Shown one piece after another: positions 42,298 to 51,057 of a stretch of DNA of 57,783 nucleotides. The first letter of the stretch is position 1; every line of letters begins with the position of its first letter. The translations under genes were made by a program, and so were the position numbers. The notes beneath the pieces are model-generated. The model was not told the origin of the DNA. It did not search any database and saw only the letters and a list, made by a program, of their open reading frames with translations. The stretch covers positions 1-57,783 of the forward strand of contig JAHEFX010000005.1 of assembly GCA_024639975.1 (NCBI GenBank). The letters run 5' to 3'. The stretch comes from a bacterium. GTDB taxonomy: Bacteria > Actinomycetota > Acidimicrobiia > Spongiisociales > JAENVV01.

Positions 42298-44955
42298 ATG
42301 GTCCCCATGGAGCGCATGGTTTACGCATTCGAAGACGGCGACCGCACGATGGCGGCGATACTCGGGGGGAAAGGGGCGAATCTCGCAGAGATGACCCGCT
42401 CCGGATTCCCGGTACCTCCCGGTTTCACGGTCACGACGGGCGCCTGCAACGCCTTCCACGCGGCGGGGTCGCTTGTCCCCGACGGCCTCTGGGAAGAAGT
42501 CGACGCCTCAGTCGCCGCCTTGGAGGAGAAGAGCGGCAAGCAGTTCGGTTCGGTGACGAACCCGCTGCTGGTCTCGGTCCGATCCGGATCCCCCATCTCG
42601 ATGCCCGGGATGATGGACACCATCCTGAACCTGGGGCTGAACCCCAAGGCGACCGAGGGCCTCGCGAACCTCACCGGCGATCCCGAATTCGCCTGGGAGG
42701 CCTACCGCCGGTTCATCCGCATGTTCGCCGAGATCGTCTTCGGCGTCCCCGCCGAGCCCCTCGACCACGCCATGGAGCGCGCCCAGGAGGCCAACGGCGG
42801 CTCGCTCGACGAGGAGGGGCTGCGGTCACTCATCGACCGCATGGAACGGATCATCCGCGGGCACGCACACCGATCGATTCCCGAGGAGCCGATCGAGCAG
42901 CTCCACCTGGCCATCCAGGCAGTCTTCAACTCCTGGCAGAACCGCCGGGCCATCGACTACCGGAACCACAACGGCATCGCCCACGACCTCGGCACCGCCG
43001 TCAACGTCCAGACCATGGTGTTCGGGAACGCCGCCGGCGAGTCGGCCACGGGTGTCTCGTTCACCCGCAACCCTGCGACGGGCGAGCCGGGTCTCTATGG
43101 TGAGTACCTCCCCGACGCCCAGGGTGAGGACATCGTCGCCGGCGTCCGCACTCCCCTGCCGGTCTCCGACCTCGCCCGGGTCATGCCGGACCGCTACGAG
43201 GAGCTGGCGGCCCATGCCGAGGCACTCGAACAGCACTACGGCGACATGCAGGACATCGAGTGGACGGTCGAATCCGGGACGCTCTACCTCCTGCAGACGA
43301 GGAGGGGCAAGCGCACCGGTCGGGCTGCGGTCCGCATCGCCGTCGACATGGTCACCGAAGGGGTCATCGACCACATCGAGGCCGTCAAGCGGGTCGACCC
43401 CGACCAGCTCGAACAGCTGCTGCACCCCGTCGTCGACCCGGACGCATCGTTCGAGGTGATGGCCACCGGCCTCCCCGCATCGCCCGGCGCCGCCTCGGGC
43501 CGAGTCGTGTTCGACGCCGACGACGCCGTGGTCGCCGCGGCAGAGGGGCCGGTCATCCTGGTCCGACACGAGACCAGCCCCGACGACTTCCACGGGATGG
43601 CCGTTGCTGCCGCGATCGTCACCTCCAAGGGTGGCGTGACGTCCCACGCCGCCGTCGTCGCACGAGGCATGGGCAAGTGCTGCGTCGCCGGTGCGGGTGA
43701 CCTGGACGTGGACTACGCCAAGGAGCAGGTCTCCTCGGGCGAGATCGTCGTCAAGAAGGGTGAGTGGCTCACCATCGACGGGAACTCCGGACAAGTGATC
43801 TCGGGCCACGTGGACACGATCGAGCCGACGTTCGACGACCACTTCGAGACGCTCATGGCCTGGGCCGACGAGATCCGCACCCTCAAGGTGCGCACCAACG
43901 CCGACACCCCCCACGATGCCGACGTGGCCCGGCGCTTCGGCGCCGAGGGAATCGGTCTCTGCCGGACCGAGCACATGTTCTTCGGCGAGGAGCGGATCGC
44001 CGCGATCCGCAAGATGATCATCAGCCAGACCCCTCGTGAGCGCCGGGACGCCCTCGCCAGGCTCGAGCCGTACCAGGTCGAGGACTTCATCGGGATCTTC
44101 GAGACCATGGACGGACTCCCCGTCACGATCCGTCTCCTGGACCCACCCCTTCATGAGTTCCTGCCCAGCCACGAGGAGCTGACCCACGAGCTGACGGACC
44201 TGAAGGTGCGCCTCCAGTCCGCCCCGGACCTGGCGTCGCTCGACGCGATGCTCACCCGGGTGGCCGAGCTCGACAACCTGATCGCCCAGGTGGAGCGACT
44301 GTCCGAGGTGAACCCGATGCTCGGTCACCGTGGCTGCCGGCTCGGCAACGCCTACCCCGAGGTCACCGAGATGCAGACGAGGGCCATCTTCACGGCTGCC
44401 GTGAAGTGCGCCGAGCGTGGCATCGTCGTCAAACCGCAGGTGATGGTGCCCCTGGTCGGCTTCAAGGGCGAGCTCGACCAGCAGGCCGAGATCATCCGCC
44501 GGATCGCCGAGGAGGTCCTCAGCCAGGAGGGCATCGACATCGAGTACACACTCGGCACGATGATCGAGCTGCCGAGGGCGGCCCTGGTGGCCGACCAGCT
44601 CGCGGAGACGGCGGAGTTCTTCTCCTTCGGGACGAACGACCTCACGCAGACCGCGCTCGGCATGAGTCGTGACGACGCCGGACGGTTCCTGCCGTCCTAC
44701 GTGGAGCACGGCATCATCGCGGCGGACCCCTTCCAGAGCCTCGACACGACGGGCGTCGGTGGTCTGATAGAGATCGCGGCCGAGCGGGGCCGAGCGGGCC
44801 GGCCCGACATCGAGCTCGGCATCTGCGGTGAGCATGGCGGCGATCCCGCCTCCGTGGCCTTCATGCACGGTGTCGGGGTCGAGTACGTGTCCTGCTCGCC
44901 GTTCCGGGTGCCCGTGGCCCGCCTCGCCGCAGCCCACGCCGTACTCAACGAGTAG
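42298..44955 (+). CDS. ppdK: Pyruvate, phosphate dikinase
   Basis: PPDK interconverts pyruvate, ATP and phosphate with PEP, AMP and pyrophosphate. The 885-residue protein is full length. It has the nucleotide-binding N-terminal domain (GGKGANLAEMTRSGFPVPPGF), the swivelling phospho-His domain with GGVTSHAAVVARGMGKCCV, and the PEP/pyruvate TIM barrel with GIGLCRTEHMFF, GTNDLTQ and the catalytic Cys in ELGICGEHGGD. The start is ATG 42298 or, equally possible, 42307; no clear ribosome site decides. It is divergent from malic enzyme and is followed by a strong hairpin. Confidence 0.96.
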   Translation: MVPMERMVYAFEDGDRTMAAILGGKGANLAEMTRSGFPVPPGFTVTTGACNAFHAAGSLVPDGLWEEVDASVAALEEKSGKQFGSVTNPLLVSVRSGSPISMPGMMDTILNLGLNPKATEGLANLTGDPEFAWEAYRRFIRMFAEIVFGVPAEPLDHAMERAQEANGGSLDEEGLRSLIDRMERIIRGHAHRSIPEEPIEQLHLAIQAVFNSWQNRRAIDYRNHNGIAHDLGTAVNVQTMVFGNAAGESATGVSFTRNPATGEPGLYGEYLPDAQGEDIVAGVRTPLPVSDLARVMPDRYEELAAHAEALEQHYGDMQDIEWTVESGTLYLLQTRRGKRTGRAAVRIAVDMVTEGVIDHIEAVKRVDPDQLEQLLHPVVDPDASFEVMATGLPASPGAASGRVVFDADDAVVAAAEGPVILVRHETSPDDFHGMAVAAAIVTSKGGVTSHAAVVARGMGKCCVAGAGDLDVDYAKEQVSSGEIVVKKGEWLTIDGNSGQVISGHVDTIEPTFDDHFETLMAWADEIRTLKVRTNADTPHDADVARRFGAEGIGLCRTEHMFFGEERIAAIRKMIISQTPRERRDALARLEPYQVEDFIGIFETMDGLPVTIRLLDPPLHEFLPSHEELTHELTDLKVRLQSAPDLASLDAMLTRVAELDNLIAQVERLSEVNPMLGHRGCRLGNAYPEVTEMQTRAIFTAAVKCAERGIVVKPQVMVPLVGFKGELDQQAEIIRRIAEEVLSQEGIDIEYTLGTMIELPRAALVADQLAETAEFFSFGTNDLTQTALGMSRDDAGRFLPSYVEHGIIAADPFQSLDTTGVGGLIEIAAERGRAGRPDIELGICGEHGGDPASVAFMHGVGVEYVSCSPFRVPVARLAAAHAVLNE

Positions 44956-44973
44956 CCGAACCAGCCCAAACCG

Positions 44974-45002
44974 AGCGGGGGTGGCCGACGGCCACCCCCG
45001 CT
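44974..45002 (+). terminator. Terminator hairpin after ppdK
   Basis: A perfect 13-bp stem AGCGGGGGTGGCC / GGCCACCCCCGCT with a three-base GAC loop starts 18 bases after the ppdK stop. A U-tract is lacking. Confidence 0.75.
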
Positions 45003-45048
45003 TCGCGTGTGTAACCGAACTACGACCGGGCACCAATACCATCGGCTC

Positions 45049-46452
45049 GTGCTGTTCCCGACCATCCAGTTCGCGGTCTTCTTCGTCATCGTCCTGACTG
45101 CCAACTGGCTGCTGATGCGCAACCGGGCATGGTGGAAGGTGGCCATGTTGACCGCCTCCTACGTCTTCTACGCGGCGTGGGACTGGCGCTTCGTGTTCCT
45201 GATCGTGCTGTCGACGATCGGGAACCAAGCCGCTGCGACAGCCATGTCGGGTGCCGTCGACGAGCGCACCCGCAAGCGCGTCGTGACGGCGGCCGTGGTC
45301 GGCAACCTCGGCGTCCTCGGGTGGTTCAAGTACTACGGCTTCTTCGTGTCGTCGCTGGTCAACCTGTTCGGGACGGTCGGCATCGACATCCCGCTCCCCC
45401 TCCTCCAGATCACCCTGCCGGTCGGCATCTCGTTCTTCACCTTCCAGGCCCTGTCCTACGTGCTCGACGTCTACTGGCGCAGGCAGGAGCCGTCATCGCC
45501 CATCGACTTCGCCGTCTACCTGGCGTTCTTCCCCCAGCTCGTGGCCGGCCCGATCGTCCGGGCGACGGAGTTCCTGCCCCAGCTCCAAGGCCCGCGTGAT
45601 GCTCGCCGCATCCCCGCCGCCGAGGCGTTCCTGCTGATCGCCGGCGGGCTCTTCAAGAAGGTCGTGGTCGCGACCACACTCGGTACCGAGATCGTCGACC
45701 CGGTGTTCGCCCAGCCCGAAGCCCACTCGGCATTCGAGGTCCTCGTCGGGGTCTACGCCTACGCGGTCCAGATCTACAGCGACTTCTCCGGGTACACGGA
45801 CATCGCGATCGGGGTTGCGCTGCTCATGGGCTTCCGGTTCCCACAGAACTTCAACCGCCCATACTCGGCCGTGAGTCTCCAGGACTTCTGGCGTCGTTGG
45901 CACATGACCCTCTCCCGATGGCTCCGCGACTACCTGTACATCCCCCTCGGCGGCAGCCGCGGGTCCGAACGGGCGACCTATCGGAACCTGATGCTCACGA
46001 TGGTGCTCGGTGGCCTCTGGCACGGTGCTGCCTGGACCTTCGTCGTGTGGGGGACGCTCCACGGCGGATGGCTGGCGCTCGAGCGCTGGCAGCAGGGACG
46101 GCGTCCCGAGGGCGCCCCGGCGATCAACCCCTGGATCGGTCGGCTGATCACGTTCCACGTCGTCTGCCTCGGCTGGGTGTTCTTCCGGGCCGACTCGTTC
46201 GAGACCGCCTGGGCGATCCTCGGGCAGCTGGTCGACTTCGGCCCCGCTCCCTTGGTCACCCCGACCATCCTGCTCCTCGTGGCAGGCGGGATCGGGGTCC
46301 AGTACATCCCACAGGGCACCAGACTATGGATTCGTGCGGGATTCGGCCGCTTCGGCGTCGCTGCCATGACGGCCGTGCTCGCCGCCTTCCTCCTCGTCCT
46401 CGACGCCTTCGGGCCCGAGGGCGTCGCCCCGTTCATCTACTTCCAGTTCTGA
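45049..46452 (+). CDS. MBOAT family O-acyltransferase
   Basis: A 467-residue integral membrane acyltransferase with about ten helices. Family marks are VGISFFTFQALSYVLDVYW, FFPQLVAGPIVRATEF, QIYSDFSGYTDIAIG, the DFWRRWHMTLSRWLRDYLYIPLGG block, and the catalytic His in GGLWHGAAWTFVVWG. AlgI/DltB/PatA-type MBOATs carry acyl groups across the membrane to decorate polysaccharides. GTG 45049 gives VLFPTIQFAVFFV, a normal start; the track start at 45007 reads back into the ppdK hairpin region. A TGATG overlap couples it to the SGNH gene, its likely partner. Confidence 0.92.
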   Translation: MLFPTIQFAVFFVIVLTANWLLMRNRAWWKVAMLTASYVFYAAWDWRFVFLIVLSTIGNQAAATAMSGAVDERTRKRVVTAAVVGNLGVLGWFKYYGFFVSSLVNLFGTVGIDIPLPLLQITLPVGISFFTFQALSYVLDVYWRRQEPSSPIDFAVYLAFFPQLVAGPIVRATEFLPQLQGPRDARRIPAAEAFLLIAGGLFKKVVVATTLGTEIVDPVFAQPEAHSAFEVLVGVYAYAVQIYSDFSGYTDIAIGVALLMGFRFPQNFNRPYSAVSLQDFWRRWHMTLSRWLRDYLYIPLGGSRGSERATYRNLMLTMVLGGLWHGAAWTFVVWGTLHGGWLALERWQQGRRPEGAPAINPWIGRLITFHVVCLGWVFFRADSFETAWAILGQLVDFGPAPLVTPTILLLVAGGIGVQYIPQGTRLWIRAGFGRFGVAAMTAVLAAFLLVLDAFGPEGVAPFIYFQF

Positions 46453-47423
46453 TGCAAGAAGAACCCACCATCCCAGCCGGTCACGTCATCCTCATCATCG
46501 TGGGTGCCTTGCTCGTCGCCGTCTTCCTCAATGCCCCCGGCCTGTTGGACACCGCCGAGCGCCAGTCGGGCTCCACCCGATCGCTGGCGGTCGGGGTCAT
46601 GAACCCGATCGCAACGATCTCGAATGCGCTGTTCATCGACGCACCCCACCAGGCGCTCGATCGCCTCGCCCACGGGGCGCCGGACGAGTCGGTCATCGTC
46701 GCCGACGACGAAGTGACCTCCACCACGTTCCCGACGGCCACGACCACGACCACCGTCCCGACCCGGACGATCACGGCCGAGGACCCCCTCCGACTCCTCG
46801 TCGCCGGGGACTCGATGGTCGGCCAGTTCGGCCCGGTGCTCGAGCGGACCGCCGAGCGATCGGGACTGGTCGCCGGCGACCACTTCTTCGAGTTCTCGAC
46901 CGGACTGACCCGCCCGGACGCGCTCGACTGGGGCGTGAAGATCGAAGAGCTTCGATCCGAGTACGGCTCGGAGGTCATCGTCCTCTACCTGGGTGCAAAC
47001 GACGCCCAGGAGATCCTCATCGACGGGACCTGGCGCTCCTATGACTCCCCAGACGGCGCCTGGGAGGCCGAGTACCGCTCGAGGGTCGCCGCCTTGATGT
47101 CGCAGCTGGATGCTTCGGGTGCCGAGACCTACTGGATGGGGCTGCCGGTCACCTCCTCCGACGTCCAGAACGCCCGCTACGAGTTCTTCAACTCGATCTA
47201 CGAGGCGGAGGCCGAGGCGTTCGATTCCATCCGGTTCGTGCCGGTCTGGGACTGGTTCACCGGCGACGACGGGACCTACTCCGAGTACCTCATCGATGAC
47301 GACGGCTCGCTGACCGACATGCGCCTCGACGACGGCATCCACTACACGACGGCCGGAGCCCAACACCTCGCCAATCGGGTCTTCCCGATCCTGGCCGGGG
47401 ACTACGGGATCGAGACCGGCTAG
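46452..47423 (+). CDS. Membrane-anchored SGNH/GDSL hydrolase (acylation partner)
   Basis: A 323-residue protein with one N-terminal membrane helix (HVILIIVGALLVAVFL), a Thr/Pro/Val-rich linker (about 88-110), and an extracytoplasmic SGNH domain. Block I Ser is in LLVAGDSMVGQFG, block III Asn in YLGANDAQE, and block V Asp/His in LDDGIHYTTAGAQHL. The family resembles DUF459/PatB-like partners that complete O-acetylation of envelope polymers begun by MBOAT. It starts inside the MBOAT stop (TGATG) and its end overlaps the PQQ gene by four bases (convergent). Confidence 0.88.
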   Translation: MQEEPTIPAGHVILIIVGALLVAVFLNAPGLLDTAERQSGSTRSLAVGVMNPIATISNALFIDAPHQALDRLAHGAPDESVIVADDEVTSTTFPTATTTTTVPTRTITAEDPLRLLVAGDSMVGQFGPVLERTAERSGLVAGDHFFEFSTGLTRPDALDWGVKIEELRSEYGSEVIVLYLGANDAQEILIDGTWRSYDSPDGAWEAEYRSRVAALMSQLDASGAETYWMGLPVTSSDVQNARYEFFNSIYEAEAEAFDSIRFVPVWDWFTGDDGTYSEYLIDDDGSLTDMRLDDGIHYTTAGAQHLANRVFPILAGDYGIETG

Positions 47424-48766
47424 CGCACCGGGTCGAGGCGACGCAGCTCGCCAGACATGAGGCCGATGACGATCTCACCGCTGCCGTCGACGCCGAAGAC
47501 CTGCAACTGGGGCTGGGCCCCGAGCTCCTCGACCCAGTCGCGTTCGTCTGTCACCGCTCCGTCGACGTAGACGAAGGATCGAATCCAGCCCACGCACCAG
47601 TCGCCGTAGAAATAGGTGCCGTCGAGCTCGGGGATCGCCGAACCGCGATAGACGACGCCGCCGGTCACCGAGCAGCCGTCCTCGTGCCGGTATTCGAGTA
47701 CCGGCATCGTGTAGTTCGCCGGATCACAGCCGGACTCGAAGAAGCAGTTCGAGCCCTCCATGTTGGCCCAACCGAAGTTGTGGCCACCCGGGAGCACGGG
47801 GACGACGTCGATCTCCTCGATGTCCCCCTGGCCGACGTCGCCGATATAGACCAGCCCGGTCTCGTGGTCGATGTCGAACCGCCAGGGGTTCCGCAGTCCG
47901 AACGCCCAGACCTCCGGGGCCCCATCGACGCCGTCGGCGAAAGGATTGTCCGACGGGATCGCGTAGGGATCCCCGCCATCCACATCCAGCCGAAGCATCG
48001 CGCCGAAGAAGGTGTTCGGGTCCTGGGGTTGGGTGCGAGCCGAGGCACCTTCGCCCGAAGAGATGTAGAGGTACCCATCGGGGCCGAACCGAAGCATCCC
48101 GGCGTAGTGGCGGATATCGGTCGATTCCTCGGGCTGGCGCCGCTCGTACAAGACCTTCTCGGAATCCGGATCGCCCACGTCGGGGTCCGAGGAGACGGAG
48201 AACTCACTCACCTGTCGCTGGGCGTCGGGACGGTCGGTGAAGTAGACGAAGAAGCGGCCGTTCGAGTCGTAGTCGGGGTGGAAGGCAAGACCGAGCAGGC
48301 CCTGCTCGATGCCGTTGGCGAGGACCCGATCGGAGATGTCCATGAAGGTCCCTTCGGACCCGTCGGGGTGGATGACCTTCACCCGGCCCGACCGCTCGGT
48401 CACGAACAGGCGGTCGTCGCCGGCCGGAGCCGTGATCATCGTCGGCTGGCTGGCGGATCCGACGTCGGTGAAGACCAGGCCCTGCAGCGGTGCCGCAGGC
48501 TCGGTGGGCACCGTCGAGCCGGTGTCGCTGTCCGTCGGGTCGGTCGGATCGACCGCTCCGTCGCCGGATTCGGTCCCGTCGGTCGTCGACGATTCGGTGG
48601 TCCCGGTGCCTTCGACGGTGCTGGTCGGCCCCAGACTCGTGCCATCGCCGTCGCCTCGGAAGAGCAGCCATCCCAGGACGAGACCCACGACCAGAACGCC
48701 GATGAGGGCTCGGATCGCTCCTGCAGGCGAACCGTTGCGGTGCGAACGGGGCTGGGTGGGCTCCAT
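47420..48766 (-). CDS. PQQ-dependent sugar (glucose/sorbosone) dehydrogenase family protein
   Basis: A 448-residue protein with one N-terminal membrane anchor (IRALIGVLVVGLVLGWLLF), a long Thr/Ser/Asp/Gly linker (about 40-92), and a six-bladed beta-propeller of the soluble aldose dehydrogenase (GSDH) type. Visible propeller marks are RLFVTERSGRVKVI, LLGLAFHPDYDSNGRFFVYFT, AGMLRFGPDGYLYISSGEG, WAFGLRNPWRFDID and GGHNFGWANMEG. PQQ synthesis genes are not in the window, so the cofactor may be imported or the activity different. It acts outside the membrane. Confidence 0.9.
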   Translation of the reverse strand: MEPTQPRSHRNGSPAGAIRALIGVLVVGLVLGWLLFRGDGDGTSLGPTSTVEGTGTTESSTTDGTESGDGAVDPTDPTDSDTGSTVPTEPAAPLQGLVFTDVGSASQPTMITAPAGDDRLFVTERSGRVKVIHPDGSEGTFMDISDRVLANGIEQGLLGLAFHPDYDSNGRFFVYFTDRPDAQRQVSEFSVSSDPDVGDPDSEKVLYERRQPEESTDIRHYAGMLRFGPDGYLYISSGEGASARTQPQDPNTFFGAMLRLDVDGGDPYAIPSDNPFADGVDGAPEVWAFGLRNPWRFDIDHETGLVYIGDVGQGDIEEIDVVPVLPGGHNFGWANMEGSNCFFESGCDPANYTMPVLEYRHEDGCSVTGGVVYRGSAIPELDGTYFYGDWCVGWIRSFVYVDGAVTDERDWVEELGAQPQLQVFGVDGSGEIVIGLMSGELRRLDPVR

Positions 48767-48829
48767 CGGGCGGCGAGTGTATCCGCGTGTTCCCCAAGTT
48801 TCCGGGATCGTACGGCGATACTGCCCGGG

Positions 48830-49555
48830 ATGCCCGAGTCTTCCCCTCGTGTGGTCCTACGTCTCTGGATCGGTGCCGTCGTGGTCACCTTCGGCCTTCT
48901 GTGGTCGATCGCCGCCCTCGCCACACCCGTCACGCCTTGGCTCCAACCGGTGGGGGACGAGTCGCTGGCGCTGGGCCTCTCCCCCTTGGGATGGTCGGAC
49001 GTGATGATCGGGACCCTGACGGCGGCCGCCGTATCGGCTGGGGCAGCGGTCGTCGCCCTTGCGGGGCGGGGCATCTGGGTTCCGGCCCTCGTCGCCCTCT
49101 ACGCAGCACCGCCGGCTGCCGACAAGGTCGGTGGGATGGACTACGTCGTCCCTCATCTCGCCGGCCATTGGAACGACTGGATCTTCGGGAGGGGCGAGGT
49201 CGACCTGGACCGGCTCCTCCTGCTCACCTGGCTCGGCATGGCCGTCGAGGTTGTCGTCATCGCGGTGCCAGCCCTGGCGGTCTTGCGCAGCCGCCGGCCA
49301 TCGGTCGGGGACCTGGCGATCGGCACCGCCGTCGTGGCGGTCATGGCGATCCTCGACGTCCTGTTCCTCGAAGGACTCGTCGCCGGGCCGTTGGCGCTGG
49401 TGACAGGACTCGCCGGATTGGGAGCACTTGCCTGGCTCCTCGCCGGCGCTCTCGTCCTCTGGGCCCTGGCCATCGCCGGACCGTTCGGCCTGCTCAGCGG
49501 TGCCGGCGCCACCCGGGCGCTCGTCCCTGACCGTGATCGGAGCGCGGCTCCCTAG
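48830..49555 (+). CDS. Multi-pass membrane protein, unknown function
   Basis: A 241-residue hydrophobic protein with about six membrane helices (for example VVLRLWIGAVVVTFGLLWSIAA and LLLLTWLGMAVEVVVIAVPALAV). The loop DYVVPHLAGHWNDWIFGRGEVD between helices three and four is the most polar part. I do not recognise a family. ATG 48830 (MPESSPRV) is used; the 623-residue track ORF is a long read-through of the antisense of the PQQ gene. It is divergent from the PQQ gene by 63 bases and overlaps the methyltransferase 3' end by four. Confidence 0.7.
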   Translation: MPESSPRVVLRLWIGAVVVTFGLLWSIAALATPVTPWLQPVGDESLALGLSPLGWSDVMIGTLTAAAVSAGAAVVALAGRGIWVPALVALYAAPPAADKVGGMDYVVPHLAGHWNDWIFGRGEVDLDRLLLLTWLGMAVEVVVIAVPALAVLRSRRPSVGDLAIGTAVVAVMAILDVLFLEGLVAGPLALVTGLAGLGALAWLLAGALVLWALAIAGPFGLLSGAGATRALVPDRDRSAAP

Positions 49556-50163
49556 GTGTGGAAGACGCCCACCCGGAAGCCGATGTCGGACCGATCCCAA
49601 GCCCGTCCGGCATCGCCGAAGAAGAACCCGAGCAGGGACCGGGCCTCGCCCACCGAGTCGAACTCGAATGCCGTCTCGATCTCGATGACCTCGAACCCGG
49701 CTGATCGCCACCAACCCACGTCGGCCGACAGTGGCCGACCTGCGAGCTCCTCGAACTCGTCGCCACCCAGGTTGTCGACGATGGCGATCGGTCCGGCACA
49801 CACCCGTTCGGCCTCTTCGACGCCGAAGGAGATGTCACCGAAGCCGGAGAAGAAGTAGGCCCAGGTGGCGTAGGCGCCCTCGAACGAGTCATCGGCGAAG
49901 GGGAGGTGTTCGGCGTCACCGCGCACCCACGCCAGGCCGGCGGTCGGATCGACCATGCCCGCCGACGGCTCCATGGCGACGACGGAGCGGTGGTCCGAAA
50001 GCCTTCTGGCGGTGAACCCGTTCCCAGCCCCGATGTCCAGGATTCGACCGTGCGGGAGCAGCCCGTCGAGGGCGGAGATGACCTTGCCCGCGCGATCCAT
50101 GGTTCGGCGTTCGATCTCGAACAGGTCTGGTCGCTCGGCGCCGTAGAAGGGAATCACCGCCAT
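49552..50163 (-). CDS. Class I SAM-dependent methyltransferase
   Basis: A 203-residue Rossmann-fold methyltransferase (UbiE/type 11-like). Motif I is ILDIGAGNGFTARRL (about 41-55), motif II acidic residue in VVAMEPSAGM, motif III LPFADDSFEGAYATWAYFF, followed by GPIAIVDNLG. The substrate is not predictable. ATG 50163 is chosen over the track's 50634, whose extra part is antisense to the HAD gene. It is convergent with the membrane protein gene. Confidence 0.88.
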   Translation of the reverse strand: MAVIPFYGAERPDLFEIERRTMDRAGKVISALDGLLPHGRILDIGAGNGFTARRLSDHRSVVAMEPSAGMVDPTAGLAWVRGDAEHLPFADDSFEGAYATWAYFFSGFGDISFGVEEAERVCAGPIAIVDNLGGDEFEELAGRPLSADVGWWRSAGFEVIEIETAFEFDSVGEARSLLGFFFGDAGRAWDRSDIGFRVGVFHT

Positions 50164-50197
50164 ACCCCCAAGGTAGGCAGGCCCGACACCACGTAGC

Positions 50198-51004
50198 ATG
50201 CATGGCGTGACTTCGACCGCACCCCGCCCCCGCAAGAGCGCTGCCTTCTTCGATCTCGATCGGACCCTGATCGCGGGCGCATCCACCTTCGTCTTCGGGT
50301 GGGTGGCCTTCCGCCGGGGCCTGATCCCCACGGCGGAGCTGATCGAGGACGCCCGACAGGCGATGGTCTTTCGCACGACCGGCGGCTCCGACGACCAGTC
50401 GGACAGCGTCCGGGACCGCATCCTGTCGGGGGTGGCCGGAAAGGCCCAGGCCGACGCCCTGGCACTGAACGACGAGATCCTCCCCAAGCTGCTCGACCTG
50501 GTTCGCCCTGAGACACGGCGGTCGGTGGAGAAGCACCGCGACGCAGGGCGGGACACGTGGATCGTGTCCGCCTCTCCCATCGAGATCGTGCAGCCGCTCG
50601 CCGAGGCCCTCGGCATGACCGGGGCGATCGCCACCGAGTCGGAGGTCCAGGACGGCCTCTACACCGGCCGGCTGGCGAAGGAGTTCGTCTACGGCGAGGG
50701 CAAGGTCGAGCGCATCCGGGACCTCGCGGCCGAGCGGGACTACGACCTCCGGCTCTGCTGGGCGTATTCGGATTCGAAGAGCGACCTGCCGATGCTCCGG
50801 CTCGTCGGCCATCCGGTGGCGGTCAACCCGGACAAGGAGCTCCGCAGGGAGGCTCGCCGCGAGAACTGGCCGATCGTCCACTTCTCCCAGCGCACGAAGC
50901 GCGGTGTCACGATCGGGACATCGATCGCCGGGGGAATCGCCCTCGCAACGGGCACCTACTTCCTCGGCCGCAAACACGGGATGCAACTCGGCCCCGATGC
51001 CTGA
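50198..51004 (+). CDS. HAD-IB family phosphatase with C-terminal membrane helix
   Basis: A 268-residue HAD hydrolase of the SerB/CicA-like IB group. Motif I is FFDLDRTLIAG (nucleophile and acid Asp), motif II Ser in IVSASPIEI, motif III Lys in GEGKVERI, and motif IV DSKSDLPML. The C-terminal 30 residues form a hydrophobic helix (TIGTSIAGGIALATGTYFLGRK), so it may sit on the membrane. The substrate could be a phospholipid or a phospho-amino acid (inference from relatives). The start is ATG 50198 or GTG 50207. Confidence 0.9.
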   Translation: MHGVTSTAPRPRKSAAFFDLDRTLIAGASTFVFGWVAFRRGLIPTAELIEDARQAMVFRTTGGSDDQSDSVRDRILSGVAGKAQADALALNDEILPKLLDLVRPETRRSVEKHRDAGRDTWIVSASPIEIVQPLAEALGMTGAIATESEVQDGLYTGRLAKEFVYGEGKVERIRDLAAERDYDLRLCWAYSDSKSDLPMLRLVGHPVAVNPDKELRREARRENWPIVHFSQRTKRGVTIGTSIAGGIALATGTYFLGRKHGMQLGPDA

Positions 51005-51057
51005 CAAGGTCCCGGCGACGATCTTCGATCGAAGGGGTCGGCGGGCCGTGCTCGGGC

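Noticed and set aside
42826-45228. 800-residue minus-strand ORF
   Set aside because: Antisense to ppdK, whose catalytic motifs are certain; a shadow frame.
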